Shown here piece after piece: positions 33,495 to 42,527 of a stretch of 64,000 bases of DNA (the stretch's first letter is position 1; each line of letters starts with the position of its first letter). The DNA is taken from contig NZ_BARG01000006.1 of assembly GCF_000376565.1 (NCBI RefSeq), positions 62,001 through 126,000 on the forward strand, in the 5' to 3' direction. The notes under the pieces were generated by a model. The model did no database searches. It was given only the letters and a program-made list of their open reading frames with translations, and had not been told where the DNA came from. Made by a program: the position numbers and the translations under genes. Source of the DNA: Streptomyces hokutonensis. GTDB taxonomy: Bacteria; Actinomycetota; Actinomycetes; Streptomycetales; Streptomycetaceae.

Positions 33495-34901
33495 ATGGCA
33501 GGGCCCTGCCACTCGCCCGAGGAGACCCGAGGAGACCTGCACCGCGTGACCGAGCGACCCGCCGGGGACGAGGGGGTGTCCCCCACCAGGCATCGTGCCC
33601 TGCTGTCCGCGATCATCACCCTGGTCGTGGTCCTTTCCGTCGGCATCTACGTCGGTGTCTCCGCCGGCGACGGCAGCGCCGGCGACTCCCCCGCCGGAGG
33701 CCGCGGCCGGCCCAACTCCGCCGACCCCGCCTCGGCCGGCACCTGGGTCGGCGCCTGGTCGGCCGCCCCGGTGGGCGGCGAGCCCGGCACCGAGCCGGCG
33801 GGCATGGCGGGCCGCTCGGTGCGCAACGTCGTCCACACGAGCACCGCCGGGACGAGCGCCCGGATCACCCTCTCCAACCTCTACGGCCAGTCCCCGCTGA
33901 CCTTCACCCACGCCTCGATCGCCCTCGCGGCCGGCCACAGCACCTCCGCCGCCGCTCCCGGCACCATGCGCCGGCTGACCTTCGGCGGCGCCACGTCCGT
34001 CACCGTCCCGGCCGGGCAGCAGGTGCTCAGCGACGCCGTACACCTCCAAGTCCCGCAGGGCGCCGACGTGTTGGTCACCACCTACGCCCCCGCCGAGTCC
34101 GGCCCGGTCACCATCCACCCGTACGCCCGGCAGATCTCCTACCTGGCCGACGGCGACCGGGTCGAGAACCCGAGCGCCACGCCGTACACCCGACGCACCT
34201 CGGTGTGGCGCTACTTGACCGCGCTGGACGTGCTGAGCCACGACGCGAACGGCACGGTCGTCGCGTTCGGCGACTCGATAACCGACGGCTCCACCTCGAG
34301 CGTGGGCGCCAACCGCCGCTGGCCGGACGCCTTTTCGCAGCGGCTGCGCGCCGCCGTGGCGGCCGGGCAGCAGAACGTGCCGCGCTACAGCGTCGTCAAC
34401 GCGGGCATCAGCGGCAACCAGATACTCGCCAGCCATCCGGGCCGGCCCGCCGAGAACCAGAGCGGCCTGACCCGCTTCACGCGCGATGTCCTCGGCCGGC
34501 CGAACGTCAAGGTCCTCATCCTCGACCTCGGCGTCAACGACACCCTGCACGGCGCCGACGCCGACCGCATCCTGGCCGGCCTGCGCACCCTGGTCCGCGA
34601 GGCCCACGCCCACGGCATCAAGGTCGTCGGCGCGACCCTGACCCCCTTCGGCGGCTACCCCCGGTACAGGGCGGCCCGGGAGGCCGTACGGCAGCGGGTC
34701 AACGCGGAGATCAGGAGCGGCACGGTGTACGACGCCGTCGTCGACTTCGACAAGGCGCTGCGCGACCCGTACGACCCGCGCAGATACGCCCCCGAGTACG
34801 ACTCGGGCGACCATCTCCACCCCAGCGACCGGGGCTACCGCAGGATGGCCGACGCGATCGACCTGACGGACCTCAAGGGCGCGGTCCCCGCCCGGTTGTA
34901 A
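33495..34901 (+). CDS. SGNH/GDSL-family esterase
   Basis: 468 residues with an N-terminal signal anchor (LLSAIITLVVVLSVGIYVGV), so secreted or membrane-bound. An N-terminal beta-domain of about 190 residues precedes the hydrolase: block I VVAFGDSITDG (nucleophile Ser), block II NAGISGN, block III LDLGVNDT and block V DHLHPSDRG (catalytic Asp and His). Probably deacetylates a carbohydrate or hydrolyses lipid. ATG 33495 has AAAGGG upstream; GTG 33546 is an alternative. Confidence 0.9.
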   Translation: MAGPCHSPEETRGDLHRVTERPAGDEGVSPTRHRALLSAIITLVVVLSVGIYVGVSAGDGSAGDSPAGGRGRPNSADPASAGTWVGAWSAAPVGGEPGTEPAGMAGRSVRNVVHTSTAGTSARITLSNLYGQSPLTFTHASIALAAGHSTSAAAPGTMRRLTFGGATSVTVPAGQQVLSDAVHLQVPQGADVLVTTYAPAESGPVTIHPYARQISYLADGDRVENPSATPYTRRTSVWRYLTALDVLSHDANGTVVAFGDSITDGSTSSVGANRRWPDAFSQRLRAAVAAGQQNVPRYSVVNAGISGNQILASHPGRPAENQSGLTRFTRDVLGRPNVKVLILDLGVNDTLHGADADRILAGLRTLVREAHAHGIKVVGATLTPFGGYPRYRAAREAVRQRVNAEIRSGTVYDAVVDFDKALRDPYDPRRYAPEYDSGDHLHPSDRGYRRMADAIDLTDLKGAVPARL

Positions 34902-34910
34902 GCGGACCGC

Positions 34911-35771
34911 TCAGTCCCAGTCGCGGTGCCTGCGCTCCCGCCGCTCCCGGTGCCGCTCGCGGCGCTCCTCGTGCCGTTCCCGCCGTTCCTCGTGCCGGCG
35001 GCGCATCGCCTCGCGGTGCTCCTCCATGGCCTCGCGGTGGGCGTCGTGCAGGCCGCCGGACAGGGCGTCGCGGTGGGAGCCGTAGAGCTCCTTCGTCGAG
35101 GAACCGCCCTCCAGTTTCTGCCGGCGCCGCTCCTCCTTGAGCCGCTGGCGCTCGGCACGGGGGAGCTTGCGTTCCACGCCGACCCCGCCCCAGAAGGCGA
35201 AGCCCGTGACGATCACGCGCGGGGCGCCCGGCTCGCCCGGCACGCCCTCCTGGCTGTGGTCGAAGCCGCCCATGATGCCGATGCCGCGCACGACGACCTC
35301 GACGCCCGGCGGCACGATGATCTGCGCGCCGCCCATGATCGCGATGCAGTTGATCTCGACCTCGCGGTCCGCGAAGTTCGCCTCGCGCAGGTCGATCTCG
35401 CCGCCACCCCAGAAGGCGACGGCGGTGAACCGCTTGGGGACCGTCCAGCGCCCCTTGCGCTGGAACCCGGACATGATGGCCACGGCGGCGCTCGACGACC
35501 CTTCGCCACCGACGATCCGCGAGGCCCAACTCCCGCTCTCCGCCGGCTCCTTGACCATGTTCACCGGCGGCGGTGCGACCCCGGGGGCCGGCAGGTCGGC
35601 GGTGATGGGCGTCAGTTCGCCGTACGTCCGCGCCTTGTACGTCGCCTCGAGACGCTCCTCGAACTCCTCCATGTCGAGCCGGCCCTCGGCGACGGCGTCG
35701 CGCAGGACCTCGGCGACCCGCTCACGGTCGGCGTCGGATGCGCGGAGCTCCGGGACTGCGTCGTCGGTCAT
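34911..35771 (-). CDS. DUF1707 / LiaF-like C-terminal domain protein
   Basis: 286 residues. The N-terminal DUF1707 (ELRASDADRERVAEVLRDA, EEFEERLEATYKA) is followed by a LiaF-type beta-helix (FWGGGEIDLREANF, CIAIMGGAQIIVPPG, GFAFWGGVGVERK). The C-terminal 60 residues are charged tandem units (HEERRER, HRERRER) that may form a long helix. DUF1707 proteins are abundant in Streptomyces with roles in cell-envelope or DNA-associated regulation. ATG 35771. Confidence 0.85.
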   Translation of the reverse strand: MTDDAVPELRASDADRERVAEVLRDAVAEGRLDMEEFEERLEATYKARTYGELTPITADLPAPGVAPPPVNMVKEPAESGSWASRIVGGEGSSSAAVAIMSGFQRKGRWTVPKRFTAVAFWGGGEIDLREANFADREVEINCIAIMGGAQIIVPPGVEVVVRGIGIMGGFDHSQEGVPGEPGAPRVIVTGFAFWGGVGVERKLPRAERQRLKEERRRQKLEGGSSTKELYGSHRDALSGGLHDAHREAMEEHREAMRRRHEERRERHEERRERHRERRERRHRDWD

Positions 35772-35804
35772 ACAGGGCAGCCTACGAGACCGTTCGGCAG
35801 AGGG

Positions 35805-36803
35805 CTACGAGACCGCTTTCTCGGCCTGTTCCGCGTACATCTTCGCGATGACCGCCTCGATGTCCGGTTCCCGCACCGACAGGTCCACCATCGGGTACTC
35901 CGCCGCGATCCGCGCCACCAGCGGGGCCGCCGACGCCGAGGCCGGGAACGTCAGCCACTGGCGCGGCCCCTCCACCCTCACCGTCCGCGCGTCCGGCACC
36001 TCGATCGGGGGCAACTCCCGCTCCAGGTCCACCACAAGGGTCCGCTCGCTCTCCCCCGCCTCGTGCAGCCCGGTCAGCGGACCGTCGTACATCAGCCGGC
36101 CGTGGTCGATGACCATCACCCGCGAGCACAACTGCTCGATGTCCTGGAGGTCATGGGTGGTGAGCAGCACCGTGGTGCCGCGCTCGGCGTTCAACTCCCG
36201 CAGGAACTCCCGCACTTTGGCCTTGGAGATGACGTCCAGGCCGATGGTCGGCTCGTCCAGGTAGAGCACCTCGGGGTCGTGCAGCAGGGCCGCCGCGATG
36301 TCGCCGCGCATCCGCTGGCCGAGCGAGAGCTGACGTACGGGGACGTCCAACAGGGCGCCCAGTTCGAGGAGTTCGACGCAGCGGGCGAGGTTCTCGGCGT
36401 AACGGGCGTCCGGGATGCGGTACATGCGGTGCATCAGCTTGTACGAGTCGATCAGCGGGAGGTCCCACCAGAGTGTGGTCCGCTGGCCGAACACCACGCC
36501 GATGCGGTGCGCGAGCCGGGTGCGCTCGCGGGACGGGTCGATGCCGGCCACCCGCAGCCGGCCCCCGGACGGGGTGAGGATGCCGGTCAGCATCTTGATG
36601 GTGGTCGACTTCCCGGCGCCGTTCGGCCCGATGTAGCCGACCATCTCGCCGCGCGCCACGGCGAAGGAGATCGAGTCGACGGCCCGCACCTGGCGCCGCT
36701 CCCGTTTCATGAACCCGGTCTTCTTGCGCACGTCGAAGACCTTCTCGACGCGGTCGAGTTGAATGAAGTGCTCGTCCACAGAATCGTCCGCAAACCCGTC
36801 CAC
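35805..36803 (-). CDS. ABC transporter ATP-binding protein of an ABC-2 exporter
   Basis: 332 residues. Walker A GPNGAGKSTT, the unusual but allowed signature LSLGQRMRGDIAAALLHDP, Walker B VLYLDEPTIGLD, H-loop TTHD; the C-terminal domain (LVVDLERELPPIEVPD) is typical of DrrA-like exporters. GTG 36803 begins five bases after the stop of the permease gene. With the two permeases at 36809 and 37653 it forms a complete ABC-2 exporter; the substrate is unknown. Confidence 0.9.
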   Translation of the reverse strand: MDGFADDSVDEHFIQLDRVEKVFDVRKKTGFMKRERRQVRAVDSISFAVARGEMVGYIGPNGAGKSTTIKMLTGILTPSGGRLRVAGIDPSRERTRLAHRIGVVFGQRTTLWWDLPLIDSYKLMHRMYRIPDARYAENLARCVELLELGALLDVPVRQLSLGQRMRGDIAAALLHDPEVLYLDEPTIGLDVISKAKVREFLRELNAERGTTVLLTTHDLQDIEQLCSRVMVIDHGRLMYDGPLTGLHEAGESERTLVVDLERELPPIEVPDARTVRVEGPRQWLTFPASASAAPLVARIAAEYPMVDLSVREPDIEAVIAKMYAEQAEKAVS

Positions 36804-36808
36804 AGTCC

Positions 36809-37660
36809 TCAACTTCCCGTGCTTCGGTACGACTTGAGCCCCGCCCGCCAGGCCAGCCCGGCCAGCGCGCAGCAGACAAGCGCCACCAGCGGCGAGGCGA
36901 ACTCCGCGCCCGGCGGCAGATCCAGCGGGTACGGCCGCCCCAGCACATAGGAGGCGGGCACCCAGTTGACGAAGGCGAGCGGCAGCATGAAGGTCACGCC
37001 CCGCACGAAGTCCTTGCCGAACACCACCGGCGGATACGACAGCAGGGTGTTGCCGCCGTACGTGAACGCGTTCTGCACCTCCGCCGCGTCCTGCGCCACG
37101 ATCTGGAAGGCCGCGCCCGCCACGAACAGCGCCCCGAAGATCGCCGCCCCGCAGACCAGCATCACCGGCACCAACAGCAGCTTCCCGACAGTCCAGTTGA
37201 CGTCGACGGCGACGAGCGCGTAGCCGAGAACCAGGCCACCCTGGGTGATCCGGCCGAGGCGGCGCAGCGCGAAGTGGTCCGCGCCGATCTGCGCCAGCAC
37301 CGGCGCCGGACGCACCAGCAGCGTGTCGAAGGAGCCGTCGCGGATGCGGGTGCCCAGCACGTCCATCGAGCCGAGGACCAGGTCGGAGATCCCGAACGCG
37401 GTCGCCGACAGGCCGTACAGGAAGGCGACTTCGGGCAGCGACCAGCCGCCCAGCGAGTCGACCCGCGAGAACATCAGCAGGATCGTGGCGAAGTCCAGAC
37501 CGGTCACCAGCAGGTTGCCGACGACCGTGATGACGAAGGAGGCGCGGTAGGTCATGCTCGACCGGACCCACATCCCGGCGATCAGCCCGTAGGCGCGCAG
37601 CCCCTCGCGCCATCGGGGCAACTCCCGTGTGCCGTCCCGCAGTCGGAGGCTCTCAACCAC
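36809..37660 (-). CDS. ABC-2 permease subunit
   Basis: 283 residues, six predicted helices, with SFVITVVGNLLVTGLDFATILLMF cut into two segments and the family block GTRIRDGSFDTLLVRP. GTG 37660 overlaps the stop of the next permease gene by eight bases. It belongs to the ABC-2 family with paired non-identical permeases common in actinobacteria. Confidence 0.88.
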   Translation of the reverse strand: MVESLRLRDGTRELPRWREGLRAYGLIAGMWVRSSMTYRASFVITVVGNLLVTGLDFATILLMFSRVDSLGGWSLPEVAFLYGLSATAFGISDLVLGSMDVLGTRIRDGSFDTLLVRPAPVLAQIGADHFALRRLGRITQGGLVLGYALVAVDVNWTVGKLLLVPVMLVCGAAIFGALFVAGAAFQIVAQDAAEVQNAFTYGGNTLLSYPPVVFGKDFVRGVTFMLPLAFVNWVPASYVLGRPYPLDLPPGAEFASPLVALVCCALAGLAWRAGLKSYRSTGS

Positions 37661-38471
37661 CCTGCACCACCACCCTTCGCGTAGCCACCGACTGCAGCAG
37701 CCGTCCCGCCGCGAGCAGCGCCACCGCCCAGGCCGCCTGGAAGGCGTACGCGTGCAGCGGATCGGTCTTCCCCATCAGCACGTCCGCCGGCAGCTGGATC
37801 TGCGCCGCCCACGGCAGCGCCCGTACGACCTCGCCGAGCGCGCCCGGGAAGGCGTTCAGCGGGAGCACCATGCCCGAGCAGAAGATCCCCAGAATCATCA
37901 TGGCCTGGTTGACGCCGGTGCCGTCGAGCAGCCAGAACGTGCTCAGCGCGGCCAGAAAGCGGATGCCGAAACTGACGAGCACCGCCAGGAGCAGCGCCAC
38001 CAGCAGGGCCGCCCAGGAGCCGACGTCCGTGGGCAGCGCCATCTTGAAGAACAGCGCGCCGACGGCGAAGGGGATCACCCCGCGCCCCAGCATCTGGAAC
38101 ATGGCCCGACCGAAGTCGCTTGCCAGCCACCACAGTTGGAGGTCGGCTGGCCGGTACAGGTCGACGGCGATGTCACCCGTGCGGATGCGCTCCATCAGGT
38201 CCTTCTCGAACCCGCCGCCCTGGATCGCCAGCGTCGCGTACAGACACTGCCCGAGCCACACATAGGTCACCGCCTCCGCCTGGTCGTAGCCCCCGAGATG
38301 CGGGCGCTCGTCCCACAGCGCCAGATACGTGTAGACGAGGACCACGCCGAACACGGTGTTGGTGAACACCCCGGCGAGCGTCGCCGCCCGATACGTCGCG
38401 TACCGTCTGAAACCACCCGCCGCGACGGCCGCGTACAACCGACCGGCACCCACCAGAAACCCACCCTCCAC
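37653..38471 (-). CDS. ABC-2 permease subunit
   Basis: 272 residues, six helices; MERIRTGDIAVDLYRPADLQ is the same structural block as in the partner permease. It is the first gene of the exporter operon. GTG 38471 is the longest start; a second GTG four codons on has GGAGGG at better spacing and may be the true start. Confidence 0.87.
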   Translation of the reverse strand: MEGGFLVGAGRLYAAVAAGGFRRYATYRAATLAGVFTNTVFGVVLVYTYLALWDERPHLGGYDQAEAVTYVWLGQCLYATLAIQGGGFEKDLMERIRTGDIAVDLYRPADLQLWWLASDFGRAMFQMLGRGVIPFAVGALFFKMALPTDVGSWAALLVALLLAVLVSFGIRFLAALSTFWLLDGTGVNQAMMILGIFCSGMVLPLNAFPGALGEVVRALPWAAQIQLPADVLMGKTDPLHAYAFQAAWAVALLAAGRLLQSVATRRVVVQGG

Positions 38472-38610
38472 GCCCTCTTGACACCGAAGCGCAGGAGCCT
38501 AGTGCGCAGGTGGTGACGCACGCCACGCATTTTTCGGGCAAGTGCGTGCCGATGGTCGGGAACGGAACGCATGGTGCGAGAGTCTTCGTCTGGGGGCGCA
38601 GAAGCGCACA

Positions 38611-38670
38611 AGGCCGTACAGGAACGTACGCGACCGTATGGGAACATGCGGGGCCGTACGGGACGGTACG
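38611..38670. repeat. Six 10-bp units with GTAC core, exactly helix-phased
   Basis: GTAC or a one- to two-base variant recurs every 10 bases: 38616, 38626, 38636 (GTAT), 38646 (ATGC), 38656 and 38666. Unit consensus is GGACCGTACG. It lies in the leader of the penicillin-binding protein gene, ending 26 bases before its ATG. Because 10 is not a multiple of 3, it is not selected as protein code. A regulator-array or bending element is possible. Confidence 0.6.
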
Positions 38671-38696
38671 ACGCGAAACAGGAGTCCGTGCACGAC

Positions 38697-41114
38697 ATGA
38701 GCGACCAGCCGCAGCCGCAGCAGCCCGAGCAGGGCTGGGCACCGAGAGAGCCGGAAGCGGCTGCCGCACCCGAGGCCCCCGGGGGCAAGAAGCCGAAGCG
38801 GCCCAAGCGCACCGGTTGGCGGCGGATCATCCCGACCTGGCGGATGACGCTCGCGGGGGTCGTCACGCTCGTGGCGCTGCTGATCGGCGCGTTCTACCTC
38901 GGGTACTCGCTGGTCAAGATCCCGCCCGCCAACGCGCTCGCCACCAAGCAGTCCAACGTGTACCTCTACGCGGACGGCACCCAACTCGCCCGCGACGGCG
39001 AGGTCAACCGCGAGAACGTCGGCCTCGACCAGGTCTCCGCCAACGCCCAGCACGCCGTACTGGCCGCCGAGGACCGGGACTTCTTCTCCGAGTCCGCCGT
39101 CGACCCGAAGGCGATGGTCCGCGCCGGGTGGAACACCGCCACCGGCAAGGGCACCCAGTCCGGCTCCACGATCACCCAGCAGTACGTCAAGAACTACTAC
39201 CTGGGCCAGGAACAGACCGTCACCCGAAAGGTGAAGGAGTTCTTCATCTCGATCAAGCTGGACCGCGAGGAGTCCAAGTCCCAGATCCTGGAGGGCTACC
39301 TCAACACCAGCTACTTCGGCCGCAACGCCTACGGCATCCAGGCCGCCGCCCAGGCCTACTACGGCAAGGACGCCGTCGACCTCGACGCGGGCCGGGGCGC
39401 CTATCTCGCCGCGCTGCTGAACGCGCCGAGCGAGTACGACGTCGTGGCGCACCCGGAGAACAAGGCCGCCGCGGTGGCCCGTTGGAACTACGTCCTCGAC
39501 GGCATGGTCAAGAAGGGCTGGCTCACCGAGGCCGCGCGCGCCGGCATGAAGTTCCCGATGCCGAAAGAGGCCACGGCCTCGACGAGCATGTCCGGGCAGC
39601 GGGGTTACATCGTCACCGCGATCAAGGACTACCTCGCCACCAACAAGATCATCGACGCGGACACCCTCGAAGCCGGCGGCTACCGCATCACCACCACGCT
39701 CCAGAAGAGCAAGCAGGACGCCTTCGTGAAGGCCGTCAACGACCAAGTCATGTCCAAGCTCGACAAGAAGAGCCGCAAGGTCGACAACTACGTACGCGCG
39801 GGCGGCGCTTCGGTCGACCCCAAGACCGGGCAGATCGTCGCGATGTACGGCGGCATCGACTACGTGAAGCAGTACACGAACGGCGCCACCCGCGGCGACT
39901 TCCAGGTCGGCTCCACCTTCAAGCCGTTCGTCCTCGCCTCCGCGATCCAGAACGGCTCGCAGACCCAGGACGGCCAGACCATCACCCCCAACACCTACTA
40001 CGACGGCACCGACAAGCGCCCCGTGGAAGGCTGGAGCGGCGGCTCCTACGCCCCCGAGAACGAGGACGGCGTCTCCTACGGCGACATCACCGTCCGCACG
40101 GCCACCGACAAGTCCGTCAACTCGGTGTACGCGCAGATGGCCGTGGACGTCGGCCCCGCCAAGGTGAAACAGACGGCCGTCGACCTCGGCATCCCGGCCG
40201 ACACCCCCGACCTCACCGCCACCCCGTCCATCGCGCTCGGCCCGTCCACCGCGAGCGTCCTGGACATGGCGGAGGCCTACGCCACCCTCGCCAACCACGG
40301 TCAGCGGCACACGTACACGATGATCTCGAAGATCACCAAGGACGGCACCGACCAGGTCAAGCTGCCCGCGCAGAAGACCACCCGCGCGGTGAGCCGCGAG
40401 TCCGCCGACACCACGACCAACGTCCTGGAGAGCGTCGTCGACAACGGCACCGCGACCGCAGCGCAGGGCGCCGACCGCCCGGCCGCCGGCAAGACCGGCA
40501 CGGCCGAGAAGGACACGGCGGCCTGGTTCGCGGGCTACACCCCCGACCTCGCCACCGTCGTCTCCGTCATGGGCCAGAACCCGACCACCGCCGCCCACGA
40601 ACCGCTCTACGGCGCGATGGGCCTCGCCCGCGTCAACGGCGGCGGGGCGCCCGCCGAGATCTGGGCCCAGTTCACCAAGTCCGCTCTCAAGGGCACCCCG
40701 GCCAACGACTTCGACCTCCAGCTCCAGGACGGCGCCGAGACGGTCGCGCCCCCCAGCATCCAGCCCTCCCAGCCGTCCACGACCGACGGCCAGAACAACG
40801 GCGGCACGACCACCACCGGCGGCCAGACCGACCAGGGCCAGACCCAGGGCGGCACCACCACCGGCGGAACGACCGACGGCGGCACGACGGGGGGCACTAC
40901 AACCGACGGCGGCACCACGACCACCACCGGCGGCACCACAGGCACCACAACGGACGGCTCCACGACCACCACCGGCGGCACCACGGGCACGACCACCGAC
41001 GGCACGACGACGACCGGCGGCACGACGGGGACCACCACGGACGGCACGACGGGCGGCACGACGACCGGAGGGACTACGGCGGGGCCGCAGAGCACGGCGC
41101 GGAAGAAGGAGTGA
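38697..41114 (+). CDS. Bifunctional penicillin-binding protein (transglycosylase/transpeptidase)
   Basis: About 805 residues. A cytoplasmic basic tail and one membrane helix (MTLAGVVTLVALLIGAFYLG) precede the GT51 glycosyltransferase (EDRDFFSESAVDPKAMVRA, GSTITQQYVKNYYL, LEGYLNTSYFGRNAYGIQAA) and the transpeptidase with SxxK in VGSTFKPF, SVN and KTGT. Polymerises and cross-links peptidoglycan outside the membrane. The last 110 residues are a Thr/Gly repeat tail. ATG 38697 is used; GTG 38688 lies three codons earlier, closer to the AGGAG. A 10-bp-phased repeat lies upstream. Confidence 0.93.
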   Translation: MSDQPQPQQPEQGWAPREPEAAAAPEAPGGKKPKRPKRTGWRRIIPTWRMTLAGVVTLVALLIGAFYLGYSLVKIPPANALATKQSNVYLYADGTQLARDGEVNRENVGLDQVSANAQHAVLAAEDRDFFSESAVDPKAMVRAGWNTATGKGTQSGSTITQQYVKNYYLGQEQTVTRKVKEFFISIKLDREESKSQILEGYLNTSYFGRNAYGIQAAAQAYYGKDAVDLDAGRGAYLAALLNAPSEYDVVAHPENKAAAVARWNYVLDGMVKKGWLTEAARAGMKFPMPKEATASTSMSGQRGYIVTAIKDYLATNKIIDADTLEAGGYRITTTLQKSKQDAFVKAVNDQVMSKLDKKSRKVDNYVRAGGASVDPKTGQIVAMYGGIDYVKQYTNGATRGDFQVGSTFKPFVLASAIQNGSQTQDGQTITPNTYYDGTDKRPVEGWSGGSYAPENEDGVSYGDITVRTATDKSVNSVYAQMAVDVGPAKVKQTAVDLGIPADTPDLTATPSIALGPSTASVLDMAEAYATLANHGQRHTYTMISKITKDGTDQVKLPAQKTTRAVSRESADTTTNVLESVVDNGTATAAQGADRPAAGKTGTAEKDTAAWFAGYTPDLATVVSVMGQNPTTAAHEPLYGAMGLARVNGGGAPAEIWAQFTKSALKGTPANDFDLQLQDGAETVAPPSIQPSQPSTTDGQNNGGTTTTGGQTDQGQTQGGTTTGGTTDGGTTGGTTTDGGTTTTTGGTTGTTTDGSTTTTGGTTGTTTDGTTTTGGTTGTTTDGTTGGTTTGGTTAGPQSTARKKE
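40801..41080 (+). repeat. Low-complexity Thr/Gly repeat tail of the penicillin-binding protein
   Basis: Tandem GGTTT, GGTTGTTTDGT and related units encoded by GGCACGACC-type repeats. Flexible, probably wall-spanning. The DNA repeats are the likely cause of length variation between strains. Confidence 0.85.
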
Positions 41115-41150
41115 GCGGGGGGGCCGCTGAACGGGCGGTGCACAGCATAA

Positions 41151-41182
41151 AAGGGGCTGGTGACGATGGTCACCAGCCCCTT
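41151..41182. terminator. Bidirectional terminator
   Basis: Perfect 14-bp stem (AAGGGGCTGGTGAC) with a 4-base loop between the convergent penicillin-binding protein and GroES-like genes. Confidence 0.9.
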
Positions 41183-41204
41183 CGAGGCATCTCGAGGCTT
41201 CGTA

Positions 41205-41567
41205 CTACAGGTACAGGCCGGTCGAGTCCTCGGAGCCCTCGAAGCGGTCGGCGGCGACCGCGTGCAGGTCGCGTTCGCGCATGAGGACGTAGGCGATGCC
41301 GCGGACCTCGACCTCGGCACGGTCCTCCGGGTCGTAGAGGACCCGGTCGCCGGGCTCCACGGTCCGTACGTTCTGGCCCACCGCGACGACATCGGCCCAG
41401 GCCAGCCGGCGCCCGACCGCGGCCGTCGCCGGAATCAGGATCCCGCCGCCCGAACGCCGCTCGCCCTCGCTCTTGTCCTGCCGCACGAGCACACGGTCGT
41501 GCAGCATCCGGATGGGCAGCTTGTCGTGCTGGGTGCTCTGCTCGTCTCTCTTGGCGCTCACGCCCAC
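41205..41567 (-). CDS. GroES-like co-chaperonin-family protein
   Basis: 120 residues, slightly longer than GroES. LHDRVLVRQDKSEGERRSGGGILIP is, in shorter pieces, the Cpn10 entry strand and mobile loop; VVAVGQNVRTVEPGDRVLYDP is the barrel. Streptomyces has a separate groES-groEL operon, and no groEL is here, so this is an orphan paralogue. GTG 41567 or GTG 41561 may be the start. Confidence 0.83.
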   Translation of the reverse strand: MGVSAKRDEQSTQHDKLPIRMLHDRVLVRQDKSEGERRSGGGILIPATAAVGRRLAWADVVAVGQNVRTVEPGDRVLYDPEDRAEVEVRGIAYVLMRERDLHAVAADRFEGSEDSTGLYL

Positions 41568-41617
41568 GAACCTACCTGCCTCGGACCCGTCGGTACGCCG
41601 CCGGGTACCCCACGAAA

Positions 41618-41965
41618 TCAGCCCTTACGACCCTTGCCGCGCCGGGACCCGAGGACGAACAGCCCCACGACCCCGACGGCGACGAGAGCGACCGGGACGA
41701 TCCGCTCCACCCTCGGCGCGCCCTCCTCGTCCACGAACTGCCCCTTGACGTCACTCACGACCCGGTTGACGCCGACGTACGCCTTCCCGAGGGTGTGATC
41801 GATGCTGGACGCGACCTTGGCCTTCGCGTCGCCCACGATGGTCTTCGGGTGCACCCGCACCCCGATCTCGTCGAGCGTGTCGGCGAGGACATCGCGGCGA
41901 CGCTTGATGTCCGCCTCGATCTGCGCCGGGGTTCTGGTGTCCGGCGTGTTCGACGTGTCCGCCAC
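41618..41965 (-). CDS. DUF3618 protein
   Basis: 115 residues. TPAQIEADIKRRRDVLADTLDEIG is the DUF3618 opening (shown here in two overlapping parts: TPAQIEADIKRR and LADTLDEIG); a single C-terminal helix (IVPVALVAVGVVGLFVLG) anchors it. GTG 41965 has GGAGG seven bases upstream. Common beside bcp in Streptomyces; function unknown. Confidence 0.87.
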   Translation of the reverse strand: MADTSNTPDTRTPAQIEADIKRRRDVLADTLDEIGVRVHPKTIVGDAKAKVASSIDHTLGKAYVGVNRVVSDVKGQFVDEEGAPRVERIVPVALVAVGVVGLFVLGSRRGKGRKG

Positions 41966-42059
41966 CGTACGGCCTCCGAAGTCTGCTGGTACTTGTGCCG
42001 GACAGTCTGTCAGCTCTCGCGCGGAGTGCACTGTCAGCACCCCCGGTTACGCTAGCGCG

Positions 42060-42527
42060 ATGAGTGAACGACTCCAGCCCGGGGACGTTGCCCCCGCCTT
42101 CACGCTCCCCGACGCCGACGGCAACGAGGTGTCCCTCGCCGACCACAAGGGCCGCAAGGTCATCGTCTACTTCTACCCGGCGGCCCTCACGCCCGGCTGC
42201 ACCAAGCAGGCCTGCGACTTCACGGACAACCTGGAGGTGCTGGCCGGCGCCGGGTACGACGTCATCGGCATCTCCCCCGACAAGCCGGAGAAGCTCGCCA
42301 AGTTCCGCGAGAAGGAGAACCTCAAGGTCACCCTCCTCGCGGACCCCGACAAGCAGGTCCTCGACGCCTACGCGGCCTTCGGCGAGAAGAAGAACTACGG
42401 CAAGACCTACATGGGCGTCATCCGCTCCACGATCATCGTGGACGAGTCCGGCAAGGTCGAGCACGCGCTGTACAACGTCCGCGCGACGGGCCACGTGGCG
42501 AAGATCATCAAGGACCTGGGCATCTAG
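42060..42527 (+). CDS. bcp: Thioredoxin-dependent thiol peroxidase (peroxiredoxin, Bcp type)
   Basis: 155 residues. Reduces hydroperoxides. The peroxidatic motif is YFYPAALTPGCTKQACDF: the Thr-x2-Cys is kept and the second Cys five residues on is the usual Bcp resolving Cys. Fold elements PGDVAPAFTLPDADG and YGVxRSTIIVD-like ending are normal. Its stop overlaps by four bases with the convergent GNAT gene stop. Confidence 0.93.
   Translation: MSERLQPGDVAPAFTLPDADGNEVSLADHKGRKVIVYFYPAALTPGCTKQACDFTDNLEVLAGAGYDVIGISPDKPEKLAKFREKENLKVTLLADPDKQVLDAYAAFGEKKNYGKTYMGVIRSTIIVDESGKVEHALYNVRATGHVAKIIKDLGI

Noticed and set aside
35805..37613. A 602-residue fusion of ABC ATPase with upstream sequence
   Set aside because: The first 270 residues are the shadow of the permease gene; the ATPase proper begins at GTG 36803.
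40801..41080. CRISPR-like or satellite array
   Set aside because: The short repeats keep the reading frame and encode a Thr/Gly tail; there are no unique spacers.
38510..41284. A 924-codon rightward frame over the penicillin-binding protein
   Set aside because: It is His/Arg/Gly-rich and lacks family motifs; the penicillin-binding protein in another frame has complete catalytic motifs.
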